Positions 1-8,149 of a stretch of DNA of 54,020 nt are shown here, one piece after another. The stretch lies in NCBI GenBank assembly GCA_030066085.1, contig JASJCI010000020.1, positions 1 through 54,020 on the forward strand, given 5' to 3'. The stretch is from Gammaproteobacteria bacterium. GTDB taxonomy: Bacteria > Pseudomonadota > Gammaproteobacteria > GCA-001735895. The notes beneath the pieces are model-generated. The model worked only from the letters and a program-made list of their open reading frames with translations. It was not told where the DNA came from and did no database searches. The position numbers were made by a program, and so were the translations under genes. Every line of letters begins with the position of its first letter. The stretch's first letter is position 1.

Positions 1-67
1 CCCCGCGGTCGCGCCGCGGGGTGACAGGTGTTAACAGTGCTGTAAAAAATTATTCCGGACAGCAGTG
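1..67 (+). mobile_element. right-hand part of a miniature inverted-repeat element (MITE)
   Basis: These bases match the last third of the complete element at 45031-45255 almost base for base, including the terminal inverted repeat ending in GGACAGCAGTG at 67. The flank at 68-77 (CGCGCCAGCG) is the same target half-site as at the other copies, with one change. The window starts at the edge of the element's internal hairpin, so the left part is missing here. Confidence 0.85.
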
Positions 68-261
68 CGCGCCAGCGGGGATCTCGGGCGTCGATCCCCA
101 AAACCCCGCACCGGCGCATGCAACGCGCGCGGGCCGCCGTGCGGCAGACGGGCGATCCATCCGGCGCACGGACACGTATCCGGTTGGGGACGGGCGCACG
201 GGGTATCCAGCAAATCGTGGCCCGCAACCGGCACCCGCAGGCTTCGGAGAGAGCAACGCGC

Positions 262-768
262 ATGGATATCGAACGTTTCAACATCAGGGTCTACCTGCTG
301 CTGTTCGACGAGTACGGGGACAACCTGCTGCTGTCGGACGAGATCGTCAGGGGCGAGTACTACACCAAGTTTCCCGGCGGCGGGCTGGAATACGGCGAGG
401 GTATTCTCGATTGCCTGCAGCGCGAAGCGCGCGAGGAATTCGGCCAGCAAGTCGAAGTGCTGCGCCAGTTCCATGTCTCGGAGACTTTCCAGCGCTCGAC
501 CTTCGCCCACGAGGACCAGCTGGTCTGCATCTACTACGAGTGCCGCCTGCCGCGCGATCGCAACGGCCGCCGCCGGCCCCGCTTTCGCATCGCCGAGCGG
601 CCCTACGACTTCGTCGACTTTCGCGAGCGCGAGGAGAGCTTTCGCTGGCGCCGCCTGGACCAAATCGACGCGCTCGAACTCAGCCTGCCGCTGGATCGCG
701 AGGCACTGTCTCGCCTGCTCGACGAGCGCCGCCAGAAACACCGCCCAATCCTGAGCAAAGTGATTTAG
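262..768 (+). CDS. Nudix hydrolase
   Basis: 168-residue protein with a full Nudix box at about residues 40-62 (GGLEYGE, seven residues, then REAREEFG). Nudix enzymes hydrolyse a nucleoside diphosphate linked to another group; the box residues bind divalent metal. ATG 262 is chosen because a GGAGAGA Shine-Dalgarno lies just upstream and the next residues begin the first beta strand; the frame stays open to 118, but that extension is basic and low in complexity. It stands alone, 94 bases before the TonB receptor on the same strand. Substrate cannot be predicted from sequence. Confidence 0.85.
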   Translation: MDIERFNIRVYLLLFDEYGDNLLLSDEIVRGEYYTKFPGGGLEYGEGILDCLQREAREEFGQQVEVLRQFHVSETFQRSTFAHEDQLVCIYYECRLPRDRNGRRRPRFRIAERPYDFVDFREREESFRWRRLDQIDALELSLPLDREALSRLLDERRQKHRPILSKVI

Positions 769-862
769 TATCGCGCCATACATCCGGGACAGACCCGGCC
801 TTGCGCCCGGCGCAACGGCGATCTGTTCCTCAACTTTTGCCGAGGGTGACGGGGCTTCGTCG

Positions 863-2902
863 ATGAAGGTATCAGCAATCCGGCTGGTTTTGCTCTGCGT
901 GCTGTGCGTGACGGGTGCGGCCGGGGCCAGCGACCTCGGGCCGATCACGATTACCGCGACCCGGGTCGACAAGGACGTCGACGAGGTACCGGCGGCCATC
1001 AGCGTCGTCGGCCAGGACCAGATCCAGCTCGCTACCGAGCAGCTTGGCCTCGACGAGTCGCTCGGCGGCGTGCCCGGACTGTTCACGCTCAATCGCTATA
1101 ACTTCGCACAGGACCTGCGCGCGTCGATCCGCGGTTTCGGCGCGCGCTCGAGTTTCGGCATCCGCGGTATCAGGATCATCGTCGACGGCATTCCCGAAAC
1201 CCTGCCCGATGGCCAGGGGTCGGTCGACGGTATCGATCTCGGTTCGGCGCGCCGGATCACGGTGATCCGCGGTCCAGCCTCGTCGTTGTACGGCAATGCC
1301 TCGGGCGGCGCGATCCTGGTCGAATCGGAAAAAGGTCCGGTCGTACCCTTCGCCAGCGCACGCGTTACCAGCGGCGAATTCGGCTTCAACAACACGCAGC
1401 TGAAAACCGGCGGTGAACAGGGCCGGCTCAACTACCTGCTGAACCTGTCCGACATCACCAGCGACAACTACCGTGACCACGCCCGCTACGACAACACCCA
1501 GCTCAACGCCCGCCTCGAGACGGCGCTCGACAACGATGCTTCGCTGCTGCTCAGCCTGCACTACACCGATCAACCCCTGGCCGAGGATCCTGGCAGCCTC
1601 GATGCCGCGGCCGCCGAGGACGATCCTGAACAGGCACGTGCGCAAAACGTGATCTTCGATGCCGGCGAAGCACTGGAGCAAACCCGCATCGGCCTGCTGT
1701 ACAGGACCGGGCTCGGTAACAACCGCGAATTCGAAGCCCGCGTCTACAATACGCAGCGCGACTTCGATAACCGGTTGCCGTTCCAGGACGGCGGCTCGGT
1801 CGCGCTCGATCGCGGTTTCTACGGCGCGGGCATCAAGTACACGCTGAGCGACCAGCTGGCCGGGCGTCCGAACCGGCTGCTGCTGGGGGTGGATTACGAC
1901 CGCCAGGACGACGACCGGCGCCGTTTCGACAACCTGTCGGGCACGCGTGGCGCGCTGACCTTCGACCAGGATGAACAGGTGACCTCGCTCGGCGCCTTCC
2001 TGCAGAATGAAACAAGGCTCGACGATCGCCTCGAGCTTACCTTCGGCATTCGCTACGACGACATCGAGTTCGACGTCGACGATGCGTTCCTCGCCAACGG
2101 CGACGATTCCGGCCGGATCGATTTCGACCAGGCCAGCCCGATGGCCGGCATCAGCGCGGATCTCGGCGACGGCACCCGTGTCTACGCCACCATCTCGACC
2201 GCGTTCGAGACACCGACTACGACCGAGTTGGCCAACCCCGCCGGCGGCGGGTTCAACCAGTCGCTGGAAGCGCAGGAATCGACCAATTACGAGATCGGCC
2301 TCAAGCGCCGCAGCGGCGACCAGCGCGTCGAGCTGGCGCTGTTTCACATCGAAGTCGACAACGAGTTGACGCCGTTCGAACTGCCGTCACAGCCGGGGCG
2401 CACCTTTTTCGAAAACGCCGGTTCCTCGACCCGCGACGGGCTCGAGCTCGCCTGGCGCGGACAACTCGCCGACACGATCAGCTTCAGCACGGCCTACACC
2501 TATTCCGATTTCGAGTTCGACCGTTTCACCGATGCCGACGGTGACGTGTTCGACGGCAACCGTTTGCCGGGGATCCCGCGCGACCTGCTCTATCTCGAGC
2601 TGAACTGGTTCGCGCGCAGCGGTCTGTACGCCAGCTGGAACCTGACCTATACCGGCGAACTCTACGCCGACAACGCCAACGAAACCGAGGTCGACTCGAG
2701 CCAGGTATCGAACCTGCGGGTCGGTTACAACGGCTTTTTCGACGACTGGGAAATCGCGCCGTTCCTCGGCATCAACAACCTGTTCGACGAGAGTTACAAC
2801 AACAACATCCGCATCAACGCCTTCGGTGAGCGCTACTTCGAACCCGCGCCCGAGCGCAACGCCTACGCCGGCATCTCGATCCGCGCCCGCCTCGGTGATT
2901 AA
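863..2902 (+). CDS. TonB-dependent outer-membrane receptor
   Basis: 679 residues. A signal peptide (about residues 1-22) is followed by a TonB-box-like ITITATR and a plug domain with the typical run IRGFGARSSFGIRG, VDGIPETLPDG and RGPASSLYGNASGG. A long beta-barrel follows. The protein ends in D, not the aromatic residue usual for outer-membrane barrels, though AYAGISIRARLGD fits a final strand. Such receptors import siderophores, cobalamin or other large ligands using TonB-ExbBD energy. The plug resembles FecA-like iron-complex receptors, but no siderophore genes or Fur box were seen nearby, so the ligand is open. Confidence 0.88.
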   Translation: MKVSAIRLVLLCVLCVTGAAGASDLGPITITATRVDKDVDEVPAAISVVGQDQIQLATEQLGLDESLGGVPGLFTLNRYNFAQDLRASIRGFGARSSFGIRGIRIIVDGIPETLPDGQGSVDGIDLGSARRITVIRGPASSLYGNASGGAILVESEKGPVVPFASARVTSGEFGFNNTQLKTGGEQGRLNYLLNLSDITSDNYRDHARYDNTQLNARLETALDNDASLLLSLHYTDQPLAEDPGSLDAAAAEDDPEQARAQNVIFDAGEALEQTRIGLLYRTGLGNNREFEARVYNTQRDFDNRLPFQDGGSVALDRGFYGAGIKYTLSDQLAGRPNRLLLGVDYDRQDDDRRRFDNLSGTRGALTFDQDEQVTSLGAFLQNETRLDDRLELTFGIRYDDIEFDVDDAFLANGDDSGRIDFDQASPMAGISADLGDGTRVYATISTAFETPTTTELANPAGGGFNQSLEAQESTNYEIGLKRRSGDQRVELALFHIEVDNELTPFELPSQPGRTFFENAGSSTRDGLELAWRGQLADTISFSTAYTYSDFEFDRFTDADGDVFDGNRLPGIPRDLLYLELNWFARSGLYASWNLTYTGELYADNANETEVDSSQVSNLRVGYNGFFDDWEIAPFLGINNLFDESYNNNIRINAFGERYFEPAPERNAYAGISIRARLGD

Positions 2903-2906
2903 TCCC

Positions 2907-2957
2907 GTCATCCCCGCGCAAGCGGGGATCTCTGCAAACCGGGGACGGACCCCGTTT
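2907..2957. repeat. REP-like palindrome plus GGGGACGGACCCC unit
   Basis: GTCATCCCCGCGCAAGCGGG begins a palindrome at 2907-2931 that is the intact, empty form of the site in which the 225-bp element sits elsewhere (45021-45265, 53880-, -77). It is followed at 2941-2957 by a GGGGACGGACCCC palindrome with a short T run. It lies between the convergent TonB receptor and DsrE-like genes and could end transcription in both directions. Confidence 0.75.
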
Positions 2958-3001
2958 CTTACCGGCCAGGCGTCGCAACAAGCTAGCGATCCGGATACCG
3001 A

Positions 3002-3442
3002 CTAGTAGCTCAATACGGTCGTGTCGTCGGCAAACAGCGCGGGCCAGGTCACGTCGGAAGCGCCCACGACCGCCCCGGGCACGAGGTCGGCTTTGCTCAT
3101 GCCGCCGACGTTTTTCATGCACATCGGGCACACGATGACCTTGCCGCCGGCCTTGATGAAATCACCCAGCATCTGCTTCAGCGACTTGCCGTTGGCATGG
3201 GTCTTGGCGGGGATACGCTTATCGGCGAGACGCACCCCTTCGACGTTGAGGAACAGCGTTACCGGAATTTTCTTTTCCTGCCGCACCCGGGTACTGAAGT
3301 TGATCGCCATCGCCGCACGATCCAGATCGTCGCTGGTCAGGTTGACGAACAGGCTCGACCCGGAGGCCAGTACCTGCCCGCTCGAAGTCAGCAGTACCGC
3401 AATTACGGTAATAAAGGCAAGAGTCGTTTTGCGCAAAGTCAT
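3002..3442 (-). CDS. exported DsrE/DsrF-like protein
   Basis: About 146 residues from ATG 3442; a GTG at 3451 in the same frame is the alternative start. TTGGGGTG just upstream can serve as ribosome-binding site for the ATG. An N-terminal hydrophobic segment ending in VLASG is a signal peptide, giving a periplasmic protein. The rest fits the DsrE/DsrF fold, with a conserved-looking VCPMCMKNVG (CxxC) near residue 110. DsrE-family proteins move sulfur or bind small ligands; exported single-gene members are common in marine Gammaproteobacteria and their role is not settled. No dsr, sox or tus genes are near. Confidence 0.7.
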   Translation of the reverse strand: MTLRKTTLAFITVIAVLLTSSGQVLASGSSLFVNLTSDDLDRAAMAINFSTRVRQEKKIPVTLFLNVEGVRLADKRIPAKTHANGKSLKQMLGDFIKAGGKVIVCPMCMKNVGGMSKADLVPGAVVGASDVTWPALFADDTTVLSY

Positions 3443-3451
3443 TGGTTTCAC

Positions 3452-3763
3452 CCCAAGGTATATAAGTTATTGTTAATATACTTATGGGCGTTAGTTTTTT
3501 TTTTGATCGGAGTCAATAACGCCAGCCGCCGCGGCGAACAAATCCAGTCACGATATTAGTCTTCGCTGGTTCGGCCGCGAACCGTAAGCCCGGGCCTGGC
3601 GCGACCAGGATGCCTGCAACCCGGTGACATCATGGACCCTGTACTGCTAACCGCGCACCCCGTAACGGAAACAAGGGGGAACATCCCACGGAGCCTGCTG
3701 CGCATACCGTTTTTGGTGCAACTTTACGAATCCGGAATTTGAGCGTAACTTGCAGGATTACCA
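3452..3763. promoter_or_regulatory. divergent intergenic region
   Basis: 312 bases between the DsrE-like gene (minus) and the leader ORF (plus). The part next to the DsrE-like gene is A/T-rich, unlike the rest of the window (TATATAAGTTATTGTTAATA at 3459-3478, then a run of ten T), and probably holds that gene's promoter. The right part holds nothing I recognise. Confidence 0.4.
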
Positions 3764-3814
3764 ATGAATAAAAACACCCGCTCATTGCGGGTTACCAACC
3801 AGGAGGAGTTATGA
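3764..3814 (+). CDS. 16-codon leader ORF coupled to the downstream hydrolase
   Basis: ATG 3764 is preceded by AGGA at suitable distance and encodes MNKNTRSLRVTNQEEL. Its TGA stop (3812-3814) overlaps the ATG of the next gene (3811) as ATGA. The last codons of this ORF are also the strong AGGAGGAG ribosome-binding site of the hydrolase, so translation of the leader would pass through that site and re-initiate. The sequence shows the overlap directly; that the peptide is made is inference. Confidence 0.45.
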   Translation: MNKNTRSLRVTNQEEL

Positions 3815-4710
3815 ATCTACCCACCAGACTGTCTTGCCTGTTGCTGACCGCCCTCGGCCTGTGGGCCCCGATCGCATCGGCCGCCAAGGTCAACCTCGGC
3901 CTGATCGACCCGGCCGAAATGGCCAAAACCTACCCGGACTTCGCACAAAGCCTGAACCGCGCCATCATCGGCATCCCCGGCGCGATGCTCGCGAGCGGTA
4001 AAGACTATTACGGCCACTACGAAGACCTGAAAGATCTCGATTTCGTCAGCGGCAAGAAAGCACCCGTCGTGGTTTACATGCACGGCTCGGGACAGGCCTT
4101 CGACCGCTCCGGCGAAGTACCGAAGCTCAAGTGGGACTACGGCTACGCCGACTGGATCACCCAGGCGGGTTATATCTTCGTCGCGCCGGACGCCTACGGC
4201 ATGAAGGATCGACCTTCTTTCAGCTCGCCGGTGCCGAAAGAACTGTACGAACGCGTGCACAGCATCCGCCAGGCCGAGATCGCGCAGGCAGCCAAAAGCC
4301 TGGTCGCACAGGAGTTCGCCGATACCGGCGAGATGTACCTGCTCGGTGTATCCGAGGGTGCGATGGCGGCCGCGCGCTACGCGGGCAAGGAGTTCAAGGG
4401 CCGGCTCGTACTGAGCTGGGGCTGCGAAGCCGGGTATTTCACCGACTATCCCAAGGTCGGCGCAAAATCGAAGGATCCGTTCCTCAACATCATGGGGTAC
4501 CGCGATTTCTATTTCGGCAAGGACGCGCCTTACAACACGCTCTATGCCAAGAATACGGGTAACTGCGCGGCGCACCTGTCGATGGCCAACTACAGGAACG
4601 CGCGCGTCATCATCTATCCGGAGTCGACCCACGGTGTTACCTACAACCAGCATATGAAAGGCGATCTGCTCGGCTTCCTCGCCTACTGGGTCGGACGTAC
4701 ACCCGAGTAA
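3811..4710 (+). CDS. exported alpha/beta hydrolase
   Basis: 299 residues with a clear signal peptide (cleavage near IASA-AK). The fold is alpha/beta hydrolase: oxyanion-hole type VVYMHGSGQ near residue 90, nucleophile elbow GVSEGAM near residue 180, and a late STHGV histidine near residue 272. It resembles the dienelactone hydrolase/PET-esterase end of the family, acting in the periplasm or outside the cell on an unknown ester or amide. Four cysteines could form disulfides. It has a very strong AGGAGGAG ribosome-binding site inside the coupled leader ORF. Confidence 0.78.
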   Translation: MNLPTRLSCLLLTALGLWAPIASAAKVNLGLIDPAEMAKTYPDFAQSLNRAIIGIPGAMLASGKDYYGHYEDLKDLDFVSGKKAPVVVYMHGSGQAFDRSGEVPKLKWDYGYADWITQAGYIFVAPDAYGMKDRPSFSSPVPKELYERVHSIRQAEIAQAAKSLVAQEFADTGEMYLLGVSEGAMAAARYAGKEFKGRLVLSWGCEAGYFTDYPKVGAKSKDPFLNIMGYRDFYFGKDAPYNTLYAKNTGNCAAHLSMANYRNARVIIYPESTHGVTYNQHMKGDLLGFLAYWVGRTPE

Positions 4711-4901
4711 GCCCGGCGCCGCGCGACTTTGCCCGGGAGAGACCGGGCGATCGACAACCGGGGTTGGCCCGGCGGTTTACCCACGGCCGGATCGGGGAGC
4801 TGAATGGCGCGGCTCGCCCCCGGTTCGTGCCGGCCGTGAGACCGGGCCTGGTTTGCTCCCGGCGGCGGTGATGGCACCGTGCCTCGCGGCGGCACAGCCC
4901 T

Positions 4902-4907
4902 TATACT
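4902..4907 (+). promoter_or_regulatory. candidate -10 box (TATACT) of the SDR gene
   Basis: TATACT lies 23 bases before ATG 4930, giving a very short leader. No convincing -35 box is seen 17 bases upstream. The same TATACT motif recurs before the M24 gene (17248) and the GPH symporter (22863), and on the minus strand before ugpB (44915-44920). Confidence 0.35.
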
Positions 4908-4929
4908 GCCCCGACCAGCGGAGGCAAGC

Positions 4930-5778
4930 ATGACCGGACCCGGCGACGCCGACCACGGCACCATCCTCATTACCGGCTGCTCGAGCGGCATCGGCGACTG
5001 TGTCGCGCGCGGACTGCACGCGCGCGGCTACCGTGTTTTCGCCAGCGTGCGTAATCCCGACGATATCGCGTCATTCGCGCGCAGCGGCATCGAGTGCCTG
5101 CAGCTCGACTACGCCGATTCCGCCAGCATCCGCGGCGCCGTCGACGAAGTCCTGGAGCGCACCGGCGGACGCCTGTACGCGCTGTTCAACAACGGCGCCT
5201 ACGGCCAGCCCGGCGCCTGCGAAGACCTGGGCCGCGAAGCCCTGCGCGAGCAGTTCGAAACCAACGTGTTCGGCTGGATGGAGCTGACCAACCTCGTCCT
5301 GCCGGTGATGCGCAAACAGGGTTATGGCCGCATCATCCAGAACAGCTCGGTCCTCGGCTTTGCCGCGATGTCGATGCGCGGCGCCTACAACGCCAGCAAA
5401 TTCGCGATCGAGGGTTTCAGCGACACGCTGCGCCTCGAGCTCGCCGGCACCGATATCCACGTCAGCCTGGTCGAACCCGGACCGGTCGCAAGCCGCTTCC
5501 GCGCCAATGCCTACCGCGCCTTTCAAAAACACATCGAGATGGAATCGAGCGTACACCGCGAACGCTACCAAGAGATGATCGAACGCTTCGAAACGACCGG
5601 GCCCGTGATGCCCTTCACGCTGCCGCCGGAGTCCGTGTTGAAGCGCGTGATACATGCGCTCGAGAGCAAGCGCCCCCGAATTCGCTACCCGGTAACCGTA
5701 CCGACCTACCTGTTCGCCGGCCTGAAACGCGTGCTCACCGACCGCATGCTCGACCGCATCCTGCGCCGCGTCGGCTGA
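4930..5778 (+). CDS. short-chain dehydrogenase/reductase
   Basis: 282 residues, classical SDR. Cofactor loop TGCSSGIG at about residues 17-24, NNGAYG near 94, catalytic Ser in NSSVLG near 139, and YNASK (Tyr/Lys) near 155-159. The ATG at 4930 has GGAGG eight bases before it. A single NAD(P)-dependent oxidoreductase acting in the cytoplasm; the C-terminal 80 residues, with an amphipathic LFAGLKRVLTDRMLDRIL tail, suggest membrane-associated or lipid-like substrates, but this is inference. Confidence 0.88.
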   Translation: MTGPGDADHGTILITGCSSGIGDCVARGLHARGYRVFASVRNPDDIASFARSGIECLQLDYADSASIRGAVDEVLERTGGRLYALFNNGAYGQPGACEDLGREALREQFETNVFGWMELTNLVLPVMRKQGYGRIIQNSSVLGFAAMSMRGAYNASKFAIEGFSDTLRLELAGTDIHVSLVEPGPVASRFRANAYRAFQKHIEMESSVHRERYQEMIERFETTGPVMPFTLPPESVLKRVIHALESKRPRIRYPVTVPTYLFAGLKRVLTDRMLDRILRRVG

Positions 5779-5827
5779 CGCCCCCGAAGCATCGCGGTTC
5801 CACGACCAGCCGGCCCGGCACGCCAGC

Positions 5828-6349
5828 TCATTCGCCCGGGCGCAAAGCCGTGACGTCGATATCCGGCTCGAGCAACTGCAGCAGGCGCGCGCACTCGCCG
5901 CCGCCGACCAGGTCGCCGTAGCGGGTTTCATGCTCGATCACGAGGTTTTTCGCAACCTCCAGCTTGCCAGCCTCGATCGCCTGGCGCGCGAAAAACGTCA
6001 CCCGGGAAAGCTCGGGCAGCTGGAAGCGGGGGCTGATTTGCTGACATTTCTCGATGTAGTCGAGCACGCGCGGGTAGCGTTTTTCGCGGTCGAGCCGGTA
6101 AATGAGCAGGCGACCGAGGCACAGCAGGGTGCGGGAAGAGCCCCATTGCGCGACGTGCCGGTAGAGCGACTCGAATTCGGACAACGGGGTTTGCAGGTAA
6201 TCGTACTCGTCCAGCAACATCTGGACGGCCTCGCTGTTACGGTGACAGCCGACGTTTTTGTAAACGCGCCCCATGAACCGGTCGTAATCACGCCCCGATA
6301 ACCGCGACGCCGGTGGCTGCTCGATTTCTGTTTTCTTTTTGAACAACAA
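5828..6349 (-). CDS. conserved hypothetical, TPR-like helical protein
   Basis: 173 residues, all predicted helical, starting MLFKKKTEIEQ. Residues 20-140 look like helix-turn-helix repeats of TPR type (SRTLLCLGRLLIYRLDREKR, YPRVLDYIEKCQQISPRF, ELSRVTFFARQAIEAGKLEV), without catalytic motifs or signal peptide. Codon use matches its neighbours. I do not recognise the family. It is convergent with the SDR gene; upstream on its own strand is the SLC13 gene, 214 bases away. Confidence 0.6.
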   Translation of the reverse strand: MLFKKKTEIEQPPASRLSGRDYDRFMGRVYKNVGCHRNSEAVQMLLDEYDYLQTPLSEFESLYRHVAQWGSSRTLLCLGRLLIYRLDREKRYPRVLDYIEKCQQISPRFQLPELSRVTFFARQAIEAGKLEVAKNLVIEHETRYGDLVGGGECARLLQLLEPDIDVTALRPGE

Positions 6350-6563
6350 GACTCACTCCGGGCTGGTGGGCAAACGGGTTAGCGGCAAAAAGCGCCGTTC
6401 ACCCGTGGGCGTGCTCGCTGCCACCTGCTTTGTATACAACAAAAATCCGCGAACGGTTATTACAATCGGGCAATATCAATACCTGGCCAGCGCGGGTCAC
6501 GACGATGTTCCCGGGTACAAAATCGGCGCGTCAGGATGAGAAATTATCCTGCCGTGGCATCGA

Positions 6564-7931
6564 TCAAAGGTAAACCAGGTAATACAGCAGCACCAGCGCG
6601 AAGCCGGTGCCGAGGTTGACCAGGAAGCCGTTCTTGATCATCTGGCGCACGTTGACCGCGCCGGTGGAATAGGCGATCGCGCTCGGCGGCGTGCCCACCG
6701 GCATCATGAAATCGAGCGACACGCCGATCGCGATTAGCATTGCCATCGACTCGAGGTCGAGCCCGAGGTCGTCGGCCAGCGGCAGCATCAGCGGAATCAG
6801 GATCGCCGCCGACGCGGTATTGCTCGCCACCATGGTCACGCCGATACCGAAAAACACCAGCATCAGCAGCACCGCGAACAGCGGGATACCGGTAATCGAA
6901 TCCTGCACCAGGCCCGCCAGCCAGCTGTCGATGCCGACCTGGTTGACCGCCGAACCGAGGCTCAGGCCGCCGCCGAACAGCAGCAGCGTCGGCCACGAAA
7001 TCTTGCCCAGGTCGCTGGCGTCGAGTAACCCCAGCACGAACAGGCTGATGACCGGCACCAGCGCCACGGTCGAGGCCGACAGGCCGGTAAAGCGGGTCGT
7101 CAGCCAGCCGCACACGGTCAAGCCGAAGATCCCGAGGATCCACTTCTGCGCGCGGTCGAGCTTGCGCTCGTGGTAGGTAAAGCGAATCTTCGTAATCTCC
7201 GGCCGGTTGAACAGCGCCAGCAGCGCCCAGGTAAACACCAGCGCGACCAGCACGAACGGCAGCGCTTTCAGCATCCATTCGACGAAATCGAGTGCAACGT
7301 CGTACTCGCGCAGGTACTTGACCGCGATCGCGTTCGGCGGGCTGCCGACCAGCGAACCGATACCGCCGATGGTGGCGGCATAAGCCACCGCCAGCACCGT
7401 GCCGCGGGCAAAACGCGAATGTTCGTGCAGCAGCCGGTTTTCCTTCAGCACGATGACCGATATCGGGATCATGATCGCCGCCGAGGCCGTGTTCGACATC
7501 CACATCGACAGGAATGCCGTCACCGCCATCAGGCCGAGCACGAAGACCAGCGGCCGGTCGCCGACGCGCTTGAGGATTTCGTGCGCGATGCGGTAGTCGA
7601 TCTCGTATTTCTGCATCCCGAGCGCGAGTACGAAACCGCCGAAGAACAGCACGATGACCGGATCGAAATAAGGCTGGAACACGACCCTGGCGGAAAAATC
7701 GCCGAGCGCAAGCAATAAAAACGAACCGATCAGCGCGGACACGAACAGCGGAATGACCTCGGAAACCCACAGGATCACGACCGTCACCAGCGTCGCGGCG
7801 ACTACTGCCTGGCCAGGCTCCGCGTCCGGCCAGGTCGCGTAAGTGACGACAAACGCGGCCAGCGCCAGCAGGAATACCAGCCACTTGCGCCCCGTAGCGG
7901 CAGCCTGCCCCGTGTTGGCGTCACCTTCCAT
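6564..7931 (-). CDS. SLC13/DASS sodium:anion symporter
   Basis: 455 residues from ATG 7931 (a GTG at 7949 would add six). About twelve membrane segments, with the duplicated family signature MSNTASAAIMIPI and ASNTASAAILIPL in the two inverted halves; these SNT motifs bind sodium and substrate carboxylates. GSPPNAIA and GTPPSAIA are the matching helix-hairpin motifs. Members carry succinate, fumarate, malate, citrate or sulfate; I cannot choose between them. Single-gene unit on the minus strand, divergent from hemN. Confidence 0.88.
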   Translation of the reverse strand: MEGDANTGQAAATGRKWLVFLLALAAFVVTYATWPDAEPGQAVVAATLVTVVILWVSEVIPLFVSALIGSFLLLALGDFSARVVFQPYFDPVIVLFFGGFVLALGMQKYEIDYRIAHEILKRVGDRPLVFVLGLMAVTAFLSMWMSNTASAAIMIPISVIVLKENRLLHEHSRFARGTVLAVAYAATIGGIGSLVGSPPNAIAVKYLREYDVALDFVEWMLKALPFVLVALVFTWALLALFNRPEITKIRFTYHERKLDRAQKWILGIFGLTVCGWLTTRFTGLSASTVALVPVISLFVLGLLDASDLGKISWPTLLLFGGGLSLGSAVNQVGIDSWLAGLVQDSITGIPLFAVLLMLVFFGIGVTMVASNTASAAILIPLMLPLADDLGLDLESMAMLIAIGVSLDFMMPVGTPPSAIAYSTGAVNVRQMIKNGFLVNLGTGFALVLLYYLVYL

Positions 7932-8149
7932 CGATGTTCGTATCCGCACGCAGCGTCAGATCCGGCCACCGTACACCGCTTTATCCGCGCCGGAGTTGCG
8001 CCCGGTCAACCCGGGGATGTGTCGATTACGCATAATTCCGGCAACAGGATCCAGATATTGCCTGCGGATCGGCGGAATCGTTTTCCGCACGGGTTTTGGT
8101 AAGATTCGCGAACGCACGTATTTCGCCGACGGCACGACACATCGCACCC

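Noticed and set aside
21-866. Alternative frame over the Nudix gene
   Set aside because: Pro/Arg/Ala-rich product; the Nudix box is in another frame.
6339-6539. Plus-strand frame of 66 codons upstream of the SLC13 gene
   Set aside because: Overlaps the start of the TPR-like gene on the other strand, has no ribosome-binding site and no resemblance to known proteins.
8040-8149. Possible FNR box before hemN
   Set aside because: No TTGAT-nnnn-ATCAA pattern with acceptable match was found.
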